A model generated the notes under the pieces. That model had not been told where the DNA came from and did no database searches. It saw only the letters and a list, made by a program, of their open reading frames with translations. A DNA stretch of 64,000 nucleotides from positions 57,105,502 through 57,169,501 of the forward strand of contig NC_079504.1 in assembly GCF_030052815.1 (NCBI RefSeq), in the 5' to 3' direction. Below are positions 24,187 to 37,081 of the stretch, piece by piece. The translations under genes were made by a program, and so were the position numbers. Source of the DNA: Hevea brasiliensis (Eukaryota; Streptophyta; Magnoliopsida; Malpighiales; Euphorbiaceae). The number at the start of each line of letters is the position of its first letter. Position 1 is the stretch's first letter.

Positions 24187-27100
24187 TGTAACACCCCTAT
24201 TTGTATAGCCTGGTATATTTCACTGTTCTGGTGACCGATGTCAGTCCGGACAATTAAGGGGATTAGAACCATACTTAAGACAGTTAGATAAGCCATAAAC
24301 ACAAATAATTAGTAATTGTCAATTAGTTAAGTATAAAAAAGAAAAATAGAACATAAGAAGTTAAATGAGCTGAGAGTCACAATGATGGGTGACCTTCTCG
24401 GGAAGGACTGTGAAGTCAATTTAAACTCAAATTTCGAACTGTAAAATGTGACACTGTGGTCCTTAGGACCCTTACAAACATAGTGGAAAAGAGAAAATCA
24501 CGAAAAAGAACTCTTAAGCTAGTCAAATAATTAGGTCAGGGAGCCGGAAGAAATATTGAATTATTTACAAACCGAGATGAACCGGCGAGGGGCAATTTGG
24601 TCAATTGACCCCGAGAGCTAACTCTTAACCTAACTGCCAAATAAAATCGGAGAAAAGAAAATTTCGAAATCGAGAATTAAATTAAAGAACTAATAGAAAA
24701 ATAAATAGAAGAAAAAAAGAAAATGAAAAAGTTAAAAAGGTGATGACATCATGCATGACATCATGCATGATGCCATAAAAATAATAATTAATATATTTAA
24801 TTAATTAGATTTTTGATCTTCCTAAGGCATAAAAGAAAAGACAAGAAACAAAAAATTAAAGTTATCTTCTTCTTCTAAAAAAACGTGACCCATCTCTTTC
24901 CTCCCTTCCTCACCAAAAACCACCATTGAAGCTCATCTTTGAGCTTGAACACTACAAAATCCCACCATAGAAAATTATCTTACCATGGTTGAAGTTTGTT
25001 TGGGCAACTAGAAAAGAAGATTCAAGAGAAAGAAAGAAGGAGAAAATTAAGAAAAGGGAGATTAAAAATTCTGCATTCAAGATTAGTAGCTAAACTTGGA
25101 AATTATAGTTTAATTTAAGTATTTATAGCATGAAGAACATGGAAATATGCTTAAAATGAAAAGAAATTAATTGTTGGAGGACTAGATGGAAATTCTAATA
25201 GCTAGGGTTTATGATGAAAAGCATATGTTTTGATTGAATTTAATATGTTAGGCAAGCTTATGAGAATGTGGTAGTGAGATTGAAATGTTTAGATTTGGCT
25301 AAATGCATGAGTTTGTGAATTAGGGTTTTGAACATTAAGGTTTAGAGACAAAAAATGTGAGGAAGTGGTAAATGATGTCTTTGACCTAATGTGAAGTGAA
25401 AAATGGTCATTTGTGACCAAATGAAGTGTGTTGGAATGGTGAGAGTTAAGGCCAAATTCGGATGGAGTATGGTCATGCTGCTAGCAGCATAACCAAATTT
25501 CCTTTGAGGGACCAAAAATGAAAATTTACAAGTCCAATTGGTATGGGACCAATTAGGGATGAAAATAAACACTAAATGATACAATTTTCATTTAGGAAGC
25601 ATGCCCAAAAAGTGACCAAAACCTAGTGAACAAATTGACCAAATTTGAAAAATCACAGTCTGCCTCTGTACAAACTGACCAAATGAACTGTGTTTGTTCA
25701 TTTGGTCATAACTTGAGCTAGGAAGGTCAAAATGACCTGAAATTTTACCAGTGGTTAGATGAGATATAGACCTAAAACTTTCATGAAGAACACCAACCCA
25801 AATTATGTCATTAACCAAGTCATTTGGCCACCCCAAGTTGATGACCCAAAACTGCCAGCGCCAAAAATTGCCCAGAATTCTGGGCTGTGTCCAATCCGGT
25901 AGCCATGGTTCAAATGGCTATAACTTGAGCTACAAAACTCCAATTTGAGTGATTCAAAAAGGAGAATAAACTTAAGACAATATGGAACATTTTCTATGAA
26001 GGAAGTTTTGCCAAATTCCAACAGAAAAGTGACCAATGGAACAGTGCAACCTTAGACACCAAAACTGAAAATTTATCGAATTTACCTAAAAGACTTAGAA
26101 TTTGAATAAACAACCAAAACCAACAAATTTAGTGAAAAAATGTGTTATGTGGGTGAAGTTGGAGTTCCCATACCTATTAAGCCTTAGAAAGTTAACAATT
26201 TGACTTGAATAGTAACTCGAAAACACAAAATTTCAAGAACGTCGAGTTTAGCATGTTAGAGCTAGGTAAAAGTGAAGTTAAATTTTTTTTTGGATTTATG
26301 CTAAGTTATGGTACTGAAAAACTATAAAATTGTGTGTTTCAGTTGAAAAGAACACCGGGAAAGAACCCGAGGAACCGAGTCAAGGCCAAGAGGCGACTCG
26401 CTTGAGGTTTGTGCACAACATCACTATGCTTTAAAAATTCATTGATAAAGTGAATGAAATATGAATTTTCTTTTGCTTTGAATTGAAGAAAATTTATTGT
26501 GACCTTATTTATGATGTTTTGATTTAAACTGTGAAAGTTATTGTGTATATTTGAAATGACAATGTTTAACAAATTATTAAGATAAGTTTTAAAACCACAG
26601 TGTCATGACCATATATTTGAACACCTCACTAGCACGACTAGTGGGGGTAGTTAGTTTCGAATTTTGATTCCTTCTTTGGAGAAGTGTTGAGGTGTGCCAG
26701 TAGAAGAGGATGTGAATGGATATCCATATATTTGAGCTAGCTAGCCTTGTGATGTGATTTCTCTTTAGCCTCTGGCTATTGAGATTCTATTTGTTTCGAA
26801 TGGCATGATCTAACTGTGAGTTTTATGAAATGTGATTTGATACTTCAAAATGAAATTGTTTGGGATTAAAATCTCATAATGCATTATTTGTATTTAATTC
26901 TCATGTTCAATCAAATTTTTGAATAAATGTGATTTAAGTTCTGCATAAAGATTATTTTAGTATGTTGTGCACCACTGAGTCCTAGTACTCAGCGATAGCT
27001 TTTATTGCTGTCGCAGATTTATAGACTAGAGGAGCAGCAGACTGAGCTGCTGAGGTGTGAGGATCTATCAGCTTGAAGTTATCATGTATAATTTATACCC

Positions 27101-27746
27101 TGACTGTAAATATTTCTTTTGATGTATGTATTGCACATAAATGTATGGACATGTAAATTCGGTCTTGAGCAGTTTGTACAAAGGTTGTATAAAGTTGTAA
27201 TAAAATGTATAAAGTTGTAATAAAATTTAGTTTGAATTTTCATAATGTAGATTTTAGTATGATGTATATATATATATATTGTAGTCCTTAATGAATGGAA
27301 ATGTTTTATTTTAATTTGAATTAGATTGATAGATTTTATTTTAATGATTATTGAATTTTGGAAATTGAGAAAGGTTGACTGTTGAATTTTGAGATTTGAG
27401 AAATTGTTGAGATTAATTGAGAATTTGAAGTAGTGGTTGAGAAAAATTTTTAGAAGTGCTTTTTACAGGTATTTGAAGAACTGTTTTCTCAAAATATAAA
27501 TGGAACTCTGTCAAAATTTTTATAAATTTGTGGAAAAATAAAATGGGCCAAAAGTTTTAACTAGTTTTAATTTTAACTAAATGTTTTAAATACTTATTAG
27601 AAAATGCTCACCACTTATCAAAAATAAGAAAATTGTTTTAAAATCCCTTGTAGGGTACTTAATGAGTTATCGATAGGTAATGTTCGGTAGTTCATTAGGT
27701 ATTCTACGGGATCATGTTATGCCTTACAGAGGGGTAAGGTGTGACA
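24187..27746 (+). repeat. Element B 3' LTR (3,560 bases)
   Basis: Begins TGTAACACCCC, ends GGTGTGACA and is collinear with the 5' LTR. The dyad at 25677-25707 is perfect here (GACCAAATGAAC/GTTCATTTGGTC, 12-base arms around 7 bases). A duplicated AATAAAATGTATAAAGTTG phrase near 27185-27215 accounts for most of the extra length. Confidence 0.93.
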
Positions 27747-27751
27747 GTAAT

Positions 27752-28294
27752 AATTATTCTGATGTATGTAAATGTATGTACATGTAGAACTGGTCATGAG
27801 CAGTTGTATAAAGCTATAATAATATTAGTTTGGATTTTTCTAATGTACATTCTGGAATGATAAATGTAATATGGGTTTTACTTTAATGAAAAATGAATGG
27901 AAATATTGAGTTGGGAATTATTAATTTGTATTGTGGAGTTTGAGAAATGATGTTGAATTGTGTTGAGGTAGTAGTGAGTGTGATGAAAAAGAATTATTGG
28001 AAGTGTTTTTACAGGTATTTGAAGAACTATTTTATTAAAATGCAGACGGCACTCTGTTGAAATTTTTCTAAAATTTACAGACAAATAAAAATGAACAAAA
28101 ATTTTAACTAGTTTTCAAACTCTAGTTAAATGTTTTAATACCTATTAGAAAATGCTCACCACTTCTAAAAAGTAAGAAAATGGTTTTAAAATCCTTTATA
28201 GAGTACTTAATAAGTTATCGGTAAGTGAAGTTTGGTAGTTCATTAGGTATTCTACGGGATCATGTTATGCCTTACAGAGGGGTAAGGTGTGACA
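27752..28294 (+). repeat. Element C 5' LTR, piece 3
   Basis: The last 543 bases of the LTR after the B insertion, ending GGTGTGACA. It joins piece 2 across the GTAAT duplication and leads into C's primer site. Confidence 0.9.
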
Positions 28295-28302
28295 AGTTTT
28301 AG

Positions 28303-28314
28303 TGGTATCAGAGC
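28303..28314 (+). promoter_or_regulatory. Primer binding site, element C
   Basis: TGGTATCAGAGC, eight bases after the LTR end; initiator tRNA-Met type. Confidence 0.92.
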
Positions 28315-28482
28315 AAATTTTTAAAGTATGTTTTAACTTGTGAATTTGTGTCTTTTCTTCGCTAAGTACAACTGCTCAATGTCCTTATTTGTTACATACA
28401 GTGTAATACATCATAAATATGAACTAACAGAGGGAAATCTCCTTGTGTTATTTGTTCAGGAGATATCCTACTCTAGACTGAT

Positions 28483-30433
28483 ATGGAAGAAGTGGATCGC
28501 TCTGTTGAGCCATCTGTTGAAGCTGAGGCACAAGGGGAAGCCCCAGCTCTACAAAATGTCAGCGGGTCAGTGGCACCAGCCCCACCGATGCCCCAATTTT
28601 TGGCACAATTTGCCCAGCAGATGGCTGTAATGTTTCAACAGATGGCTGGGGGTATGGCTGCTCAAGCTCCAACCCAGACTACTATGGTGCAACCTCAAGC
28701 TCCAGTCAGACAGTATGACAAGCTATTGAAGTATGGGGCCACAAAATTTAAGGGTACAGTAGACTCACTAAAGGCAGAGCAATGGTTGGAAAGAATGGAC
28801 AGAGTATTCAAGAAATTGCACTGCTTTGATAAACTAAAGTTTGAATACTCTGTGTCACGACTACAAGGGTATGCGTATGATTAGTGGAAGACCATCCCTC
28901 AAAGCTTGGCAGAACCACTAATACTGACTTGGGACGACTTCATCAGAGAGTTCAGACAGAAATATGTCCCAGATGCATATGAGGATCAGAAACTACAAGA
29001 ATTTCTGAGTTTGAAGCAAGGCAATAGAACAGTGGCAGAATATGAGAGGGAGTTCTCCCGCTTAAGCTACTATGCTAGGAGTCTCCTATCTACCAGCAAA
29101 GAAAGGTGCAAGAGATTTGACACTGGTTTGAAGCCCAATTTGAGGATGCAAGTAGTGGGATTCAGAAACAGTAACTTCTCTGAGCTTATCTCTCAGGCAT
29201 TTGAGTTGCAAAGGATTGAATCATAAGTGACCCTAGAAAAAGAAAAATCTGAGAAGACTGAAAAATCAGAGAAAGATAAAGGCAAAAAATCAGTGGAACA
29301 AAGTCCTAGTGTTACATCTGGAAAAAAAAAGAAATTTAGGGGACCTAGCAGAGGTTGAGGTGGAAGGTTTGGAAAGGGCAAATTCTATAGTTAGAGACCC
29401 CCTAGATCTAGTCAACAATCGACCAGGGGTTTACATCCTCCTTGCCCCTGTGAGACCTATGGAAAGATTCATGGGGGAGAATGCTATTGGGCAACAAGAG
29501 CTTGCTTTAATTATGGAGGCAAGGGCCATCTTGCTAAGGACTGCACTAGTGCCCCTAGATTTGGTCCAGCTCCTACTACTGCAGAAGGATCTATTCAGAG
29601 TCCTGCTACCAGAGGTTCACAACCGGTTGCTAGAGGTAGAGGAAGAGGTAGAGGCAATGCTTCTAGCAGTCAGGGTACTGTTGGTCAATCAGCACAAGGA
29701 ACTGCTTCAGCCAGGGTTTATACGATGAGACAGCGAGAAAAGGCTAAGACTTCTGATGTTGTAGCCGGTACATTCTCTATCTCTGATCAAGATGTATTTG
29801 TACTGTTTGATCCGGGTTCAACCCACTCATATGTTAGTGCTCGCATAGTTAGTTCACTTGCTGTTTCGTGTGTCAAAATGGGTTTTGAAGTGCTAGTAAC
29901 TAGTCCGTTAGAACAAGAGGTTCGAGTCAACAGAATCTATAGAGACTGTCCTTTGGTGATCCAAGGACATATTTTTCTGTCAGATTTGATCGAAATGCCC
30001 TTCAGAGATTATGATATCATCTTGGGCATGGATTGGTTAGCCAGGCATCACGCCATGATTGACTGTAGACTGAAGACAGTCACTTTTGGTCTCCCTCTGT
30101 AGGGTGATGTGGTAATAGATGGGGAGAGGCAGTTACTACCATCAAACATCATTTCGGCTGCACTAGCCAGAAGGATGATCAGAAAGGGGTGTGAAGCATA
30201 CTTGGCAAATGTGATAGACACCCAAGTGGGGAGGCCAGCACTAAGGGACTTCCCTACCGTATGTGACTTTTTGGATGTGTTTCCTCATGAATTGCTAGGA
30301 TTACCTCCAGAAAGAGAAGTGCAGTTTGAGATTGTTGTCATGCCTGGTGTGGATCCAATCTCCATAACACCATATAGAATGGCACCAGCAGAATTGAAAG
30401 AGTTGAAAGTGCAGTTGCAAGAGCTACTTGACC
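28483..30433 (+). pseudogene. Element C gag-protease, truncated at the start of RT
   Basis: The best-preserved frame for the first part of the polyprotein: from the ATG at 28483 (MEEVDR) to 30433 there is no frameshift, only in-frame stops (28882, 29224, 29356, 29392 and 30100). The gag domain spans about residues 83-230. The zinc knuckle near residue 341 has lost its second Cys (CFNYGGKGHLAKDC). The protease motif is LFDPGSTHSYVS with Asp near residue 443. Then come the linker to RT (VMPGVDPISITPYRMAPAEL) and KVQLQELLDQ, where reading stops being pol. The unbroken frame indicates that the family encodes gag and pol as one polyprotein. Downstream enzyme domains were removed by a deletion. Confidence 0.9.
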
Positions 30434-32588
30434 AGCATGACCTAGGTCCCTTTCAGGGACCAAAACTGAAAATTTATCAACCGAATTGGTGTGAGGCTAA
30501 TTGGGAATGAAACTAGACACAAAATGACACATTTTTCATTTAGGAATCATGCCCAGAAAGTGACCATAACTTAGTGAACAATTAGGCCAAATTCGGAATT
30601 AGGCACACTACCCTGTACAAAAATGACCAAATGAATCTATAACATGGGCTAGGCAGGTCCAAATAACCTGATTTTTGTGGCATTAGAAAGGTATGACATG
30701 GTACTACAACTTTCTTGAAGAACACAAATACAAATTATGCCCTTAACCAAGTCATTTAGCCACCCAAAATTAGTGACCTAAAACTACCAGAACCAAATTA
30801 GGTGCCCAGAAAATCTGGGTTAGACCAATCCGTCCAGCTATGTTCAAATGGCTATAACTTGGGCTACAAAACTCCAAATGGATTGATTCAAAAAGGGAAA
30901 TAAATTTAAGACAATAAAGAACAACTTCTATGAAGAAAACTTAGCCAAATTCTAACAGCAACATGACCAATAGAATAGTGCAAAACAAGACACCAAAACT
31001 GAAAATTTGAAATTTGTGCCTAAAAAACTTAAGATTTGAGAAAACAACCAAAACCAACAAATTAGGTAACCAAAATGTGGTATGTGGGCGAAATTAGAAT
31101 TCCCATACCTATTAAGCATTAGAAAGTCAACAAATTGACATGAATAGTGTCATGAATAGTAACCCCGGAATATAAATTTTAAAGAACATCAAGTTTAGCA
31201 TATATCAGCTAGGTATAAGTAGATTTGAATTCATTTTTGGACTTATGATGAATTGTGATACCGAAATACTGTGAAACTGTGTGTTTCAGTTGAAAAGAAT
31301 ACCAGGAAAGAACCCGAGGCATCCAGTCAAGGCCAAGAGGCGACTCATATAAGGTTTGTGCACAACATAGAAATTTTATAAATTTTCTTCTACAAATTGT
31401 TTTGAATGAATTGTGAATTAATTTTATTGAAATATTTATTATGCTTTTGACTTAAATTGTTGAAAGTTTATTTGTATATGTTGAAATGGCAATAAATGTT
31501 TAGTAAATTGTTAAGATAATTTTGAAACCACAGTGTCATGACCATATATTTGAATACCTCACTAGCATGACTAGTGGGAAGAAATAGTTTCGAATTTTGA
31601 TTCCTTCTTTGGCTAAAGTGTTGAGGTGTGTGCCAGTAGAAGAAGAAATTGAATGGGTACCCATATATTTGAGCTAGCTAGCCTTGTGATGTGATTTCTC
31701 ATAAGCCTTTGGCTATTGAGATGATTATTGTTTTGAATGGCATGATATAACTGTGTTTTTATGAAATTTGTTTGAGACTTTCTAAATGAAATTGTTTGGA
31801 TTAAAAGTTTATAAATCATGTTTTGTGTTTATTGCTCATATTCAGTTCAGTTTTTGAATAAGTATGATTTAAATTATGCATAAAGGTTATTTTAGTATGT
31901 TGTGCACTACTGAGTCATAGTACTCAGCGATGGCTATTATTGTTGTCATAGATATAGAGACTAAAGGAGCAGCAGAGTGAGTTGCTGAGGATCGTGGAGC
32001 CACCTTCCCTAAAGTTCTATCGGGTATATTTTATTCCCTGATTGTAATAATTATTCTGATGTATGTAAATGTATATACATATAGAACTGGTCATGAACAG
32101 TTGTATAAAGTTGTAATAATATTAGTTTGGATTTTTCTAATGTGCATTCCGGATTGATAAATGTAATTTGGTTTTTACTATAATGAAAAATGAATGGAAA
32201 TATTGAGTTGAGAATTATTAATTTGAATTGTGGAGCTTGAGAAATGATGTTGAATTGTGTTGAGGTAGTAGTGAGTCTGATGAAAAAGAATTATTGGAAG
32301 TGTTTTTACAGGTATTTGAAGAACTATTTTATTAAAATACAGACGACACTTTGCCGAAATTTTTCTAAAATTTGCAGATAAATAAAAATGATAAAAAATT
32401 TTAACTAGTTTTTAAACTCTAGTTAAATGTTTTAATACCTATTAGAAAATTCTCACCACTTCTAAAAAGTAAAATGGTTTTGAAATCCTTTGTAGGGTAT
32501 ATAATGAGTTATCGGTAGGTGAAGTTCAGTAGTTCATTAGGTATTCTACGAGATCATGTTATGCCTTACAGAGGGGTAAGGTGTGACA
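30434..32588 (+). repeat. Element C 3' LTR, 5'-truncated
   Basis: From CAGCATGACCTAGG the sequence matches the interior of the C 5' LTR (from about 14147) through to the LTR end at 32588. The first 1 kb or so of the LTR is missing. The dyad arm region near 30624 has also lost its right half. It joins pol directly on the left and the target duplication TTGCA on the right. Confidence 0.87.
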
Positions 32589-34057
32589 TTGCATGCCAGC
32601 TTAGAGATTAATGATGAGAGGCAGACAGTAGTTGCATGGCATGTACAACCAGTGTTGATTGATCAGATCAGAATGGCTGCACAGAATGATCAGAAGTATC
32701 AGAAGATGTTAGAAGAAGTTAGACAGGGCAAGAAATCAGAATTCTCAGTAAGAGATGACGGTCTATTGCTACGCCAGAGCAGAATGTGCGTTCCTAATGA
32801 CGTTGACTTCAAACAGATCATTTTGAAAGAAGCACATGAGTCTCCTTTTGCTATGCACCCTGGTGGCACAAAAATGAATATAGGGCTGAAAGAGCACTAC
32901 TGGTGGATGGGTATGAAAAGAAATGTAGCAGAATTTGTTTCCAAATATCTAACTTGTCAACAAGTGAAGGCAGAGCATCAAGTATAGCTGGTTTGTTACA
33001 TCCACTACCAATACCGGAATGGAAATAGGAGAGAATAACTATGGATTTTGTGATGGAACTTCCGAGGACACAGAAGAGTCATGATGCAGTATGGGTTATA
33101 GTTGAAAGATTGACCAAGTCTGCTCATTTTCTGCCTGTTCGGTTGGACTATAGTTTAGAAAGATTAGCCAAGTTGTACATTGATGAGATAGTAAGACTGC
33201 ATGGCGTGCCAGTATCCATCATATCAGACAGAGATCCTAGGTTCACTTCTAGATTCTGGGGTAGTCTTCAGAGAGCCCTAGGAACTATATTGAACTTCAG
33301 CATGGCATTCCATCCATAGACAGATGGCCAATCTGAGAGAATAATGCAGATCTTGGAGGACATGCTACAGGCTTGTGTGATTGAGTTTAAGGGCAGTTGG
33401 GACACACACTTGCCTTTGATTGAGTTTGCTTACAACAATAGCTACCAATCAAGCATTGGAATGCCTCCATATGAAGCTTTCTATGGCAAAAAATGTAGAA
33501 CTCCCCTATGTTGGGATGAAGTGGGTGAAAGAAAGATGATTTGGCCAGAAATTGTTCAGCAGAAAAAAGAGAAAATCAGATTGGTTAGAGATCAACTCAA
33601 AGCTGCATCAGGCCATCAAAAGTCCTATATTGATATGAAGAGAAGAGATATTGAGAATGCAGTGGTGAGAAAGTATTCCTCAAGGTTTTCCCTTGCAAGA
33701 AAATTATGAGATTCGGTAGAAAAGGGAAACTGAGTCCTGGTTTCATTGGGCCATGTTAGCTTTTGGAGAGAGTGGGTCCTTTGGCATATCGTTTGGTACT
33801 ACCTCCAATGTTGGAAAAGATACATATCGTCTTCCATGTGTCTATGTGGAAGAGGTATCGATCAGACCCATTGAAGTGAATCCAGACCTCACATATGAGG
33901 AAGAACCCATATAGATTCTGGCTATGAGGTGAAGCAGCTACGGAACAAGCAGATATCGTTAGTGAAAGTGCTGTTGAACCATCATTTGAGCTAGAAGGCT
34001 ACTTGGGAACGAGAGGAGGACATGAGGAGATAGCATCCACAGTTGTTCAGAGACTGA
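32589..34057 (+). pseudogene. Element A pol, 3' part: end of RNase H, integrase and C-terminal tail (broken)
   Basis: Picks up where 8829 left off (the HASLEIND segment that follows RNase H). The integrase is readable: EAHESPFAMHPGGTKM, YWWMGMKR, the zinc ligands partly changed (YLTCQQVK, with Tyr for Cys), [18 protein letters not shown], and [14 protein letters not shown]. The DDE glutamate is kept (DGQSER), though preceded by a stop (HP then TAG near 33317). Frameshifts occur near 32985 and 33670. The tail near 33880-34040 keeps traces of the chromodomain-like end. The reading ends with TGA at 34055-34057. Confidence 0.86.
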
Positions 34058-34090
34058 TACCAGGTAAAAATTTCGAGACCAAATTTATAT

Positions 34091-34105
34091 TAAGTGGGGG
34101 AGAAT
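34091..34105 (+). promoter_or_regulatory. Polypurine tract, element A
   Basis: TAAGTGGGGGAGAAT immediately before the 3' LTR; one T interrupts the purine run compared with B and D. Confidence 0.85.
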
Positions 34106-36036
34106 TGTAACACCCCTATTTGCATAGCCTGGTATGTTTTACTATTCCAGTGACTGGTGTTGGTCCGGACAATTAAGGAGATTAGAACTACGTCTAAGAC
34201 ACCTAGATAAGCCCTGAATACAAATAAATAGTAATTGCCAAATAGTTAAGTATAAAGAAGAAAAAAAATAAAAAGTTAAATGAGCCGAGAGTTATAGTGA
34301 TGGGTGACCTTCTCGGGAAATGACTGTGAGGTCAGTCTTAACTCAAATTTTGAACTGGAAAATGTGATGCCGCAGTCTTTAGGACCATTGCGAACACAGT
34401 GAAAAAGAGAAAATCATAGAAAAGAATTGTTAAGCAGGGATTTGGAAGAAATATTGAATTACTTGCAAACTGGATCGAACCGGCGAGGGGTAATTTGGTC
34501 AATTCACTCCTGACCTAACTGTTCAATAAAATCATAGAAAAAAAAATTTTGGGATCAAGAATTAAATTAAAGAACTAGTGGAAAAATAAATATGAAAAAA
34601 AAAAGTAAGAAAAATGAAATTATTACATCTTGTGATGACATCAATTATGATGTCAAAATTAATTTAATTTTTTCTACAAATTTAGACTAAGTCAAATAGC
34701 CAATTAAAGACATAAATGACATAAAAAAAAAAAAAAGAAAATCACTCTCATCTTCCTCACTAAACCAGCCGGCCACCCTCACTCTCTCTCTCCTCCATTG
34801 CAAACCTCCATGGAAGCTTGAGTTCAAGCTGCAAACCCCCATTAAACCTCACTTTGTCCCCAAATTTCCCCATTAAAACTTGTTAGACCAACTTAAGGAA
34901 GCATTTGAAGAAGAAAGAAAGAAAAAACAAGGAGTGAAATTGAAAAATTGAAATTCAAGTGGAGGTAAGTAATTGAATTTGAAAATCTTAATTTATTTGC
35001 TGTGTTTGTAGCTCAATTAAACTAGAAATCAACTTAAAAATCAAAACAAAACAATTGTTGGGGGATTAATTGGAATTTTCAGCCAACCTTAGGTTAGGGT
35101 TGAAATGAATGATTTTGATAGGTTTGATTGGTTGTTTAGGTTGAATGAAGTATGTAGACATTAGATGTACACTTTGATCACATTGAATTACACAAATGTG
35201 TAATTAGGGTTTTGAGCATGTGAAAAATTGGAAAAAAAAAATTGAGAATTGGTCAAATGATGTAGTTGACCTTATTTGAGTTGAGAAATGGTCAATTGTG
35301 ACCATTTATGGTGTATATGAATTGTTGGAACCAAGTTTCAATTCGGATAGCTTAAGGTCAGTATACAGGCAGCTTAACCTAGGTCCTTTTCAGAGATCAA
35401 AATTGAAAATTTACCGATCCAATTGGTGTGAGGCCAATTGGAAATAAAACTAGACACAAAATGGACCATTTTTCATTTAGGAATCATGCCCAGAAAGTAA
35501 CTATAGCTTCATGAACAATTAGGCCAAATCCAGAATTGGGCACACTGCCCTGTACAAAAGTGACCAAATGAATAGTAGTTACGTAAATGACCATAACTTG
35601 AACTAGGAAAGTCCAAATGACCTAAATTTTATACTGATAGAAAGCTGAGACATATCCCTACAACTTTCATGAAGAAAACAAACCCAAATTTTGATCATAA
35701 CCTATCTAAAAAATCACCTGCAGTCAACACACCAAAAAATTACCAATGTCCAGTAAATGCCTAGAATTCTGGGTAACACCAAATCTGGCCAGCCATGTTT
35801 AAATGGCCATAACTTGGGCTAAAAAACTCCAAATGGAGTGATTCAAAAAGAGAAATAAAGTTAAGACAATAAGGAACAACTTCTATGAAGAAAACTTAGC
35901 CAAATTACCGCAGGAACTTGACCAATGGAATAATGCAAAACATGACACTAAATCTGAAATTTTGAAATTTCACCTAAGAGACTTAAGATTTGAGGAAACA
36001 ACCAAAACCAACAAATTAGGTAACCAAAATGTGGTA
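34106..36036 (+). repeat. Element A 3' LTR, piece 1
   Basis: Begins TGTAACACCCCTATTTGC and runs to the TGGTA target site (36032-36036) of solo LTR S3. It carries the AAGCTTG hairpin near 34813 and a splice-donor-like GGAG|GTAAGTA near 34970. The central dyad (near 35565) is degenerate in this copy. Confidence 0.9.
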
Positions 36037-37081
36037 TGTGACACCCCTTACCCGACTACAGTGTAGCCGAGCAAGTTATGCCACTCAGTGTGCCGAGCAC
36101 TCTATTTTATCTTAATTCATTTTTATTCTTCCTTTTGAATATAACTTGTGAAATATAATTTATTTAAGCCATTTATCGAAATTATAATTTATTTGAGGTT
36201 CCGAGAATTTTATAGAAAATCCGGCAAAGTACCGGCTAAAAATGGAGAAAACAGTTCTTCGGAACCTGTGAAAAACACTTCCTATGATCATATTCAATCA
36301 TCTCATCACTCTCAAACTTCAATATCAAAATCTCAACATTTTTCACCATTCATTTCTCAATCATTCATCTCATGTGATATCATGTATAAATCACAGATAA
36401 ACATTCACTTTTACATTCATTAATATGATTTTTCATTATTTACATGAACCTCAAAATACATTCCATAAGTTCAAATACATATGAGAAAATAGAAATTAGT
36501 TACAAAATGTCAAAATGAAACCTAGTGTCCTACCAATGCACTGTGGATGGTGAGGTGACACGGACACTATGTAGAACTGTGAACTGCCTTACCGAATCTG
36601 TGGTCTACTGGGCCCTCTGTCCAAATCTTCAGTACCTACGCGTTGCAAAAGCGACGCGCTAAGCATAAAGCTTAGTGGTGCAAATAATACAAGAAAATAT
36701 AATATGCAAATAAAAATAATAATTTCCTTGCTATTGTGTTCATAAGAAATGAATAATTACTAACTTATTGTTTAGTCGAGGGCTAATCATGTTTTATGAT
36801 ATTAACTTCTTCATGCATTTCGTTAATTATTTTCTTCATGATCTTGAGCTTCTTTGTATTTTTGTAATCATTCCTGATTCTTAATTTTCGTATTTTCTTT
36901 AATAATCAGTTCAATCACAGTTATACTTTTCCATGCCCAAGTAACCTATACTGGACGACTGGACTGGATAACGGGTCGTTGGCACTGGACACCGCGGTGC
37001 CTCGGGCCGTCATACCATGGGACGTAGAACGTCTACCACGTATGCAGTCAGTATGGCTAAAAAGCCATGATATCACATAAT

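Larger units (their letters stand above)
15781..27746 (+). mobile_element. Element B: complete Ty3/gypsy chromovirus-like retrotransposon
   Basis: Full structure of 11,966 bases: 5' LTR, primer site, gag, pol, polypurine tract, 3' LTR. It is flanked by GTAAT (15776-15780 and 27747-27751) inside the 5' LTR of element C. Its two LTRs differ at about 19 of the first 300 or so positions by eye, mostly transitions, so it is not a very recent insertion. Key catalytic residues in RNase H and integrase are changed and several stops and frameshifts occur, so it could only move with proteins supplied by other copies. LTR length and the C-terminal tail suggest the Tekay/Del lineage. Confidence 0.93.
8830..32588 (+). 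mobile_element. Element C: Ty3/gypsy element inserted in A, internally deleted
   Basis: Family 1 element. It starts TGTAACACCCCTATTTG at 8830 and ends GGTGTGACA at 32588. The flanking bases are TTACA (8825-8829) and TTGCA (32589-32593), a 5-base target duplication with one transition. Pol of element A reads through from one side to the other. C has a 5' LTR in three pieces (split by solo LTR S2 and element B), a primer site, and gag-protease. A single deletion joins early RT directly to the interior of the 3' LTR. It therefore lacks RT, RNase H, integrase, polypurine tract and the 3' LTR start. Confidence 0.87.

Noticed and set aside
29309..29728. Plus-strand 139-codon frame overlapping gag (also at 3394-3813)
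   Set aside because: It is out of frame with the zinc knuckle and protease; it lacks motifs and is a shadow of the Gly/Arg-rich gag tail.
30434..32588. Independent solo LTR inserted in element C's pol
   Set aside because: There is no duplication on its left side and its first 1 kb is missing. The right end matches the target duplication expected for C as a whole, and pol after it belongs to element A. It is better explained as C's own truncated 3' LTR.
36148..36423. Open frame of 91 codons on the plus strand, repeated at 50733-50993
   Set aside because: It lies in the antisense strand of family 2 LTRs, is shortened by the small gaps in E, has no domain, and has no homologue frame in S1 or S2. 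It is a chance frame.
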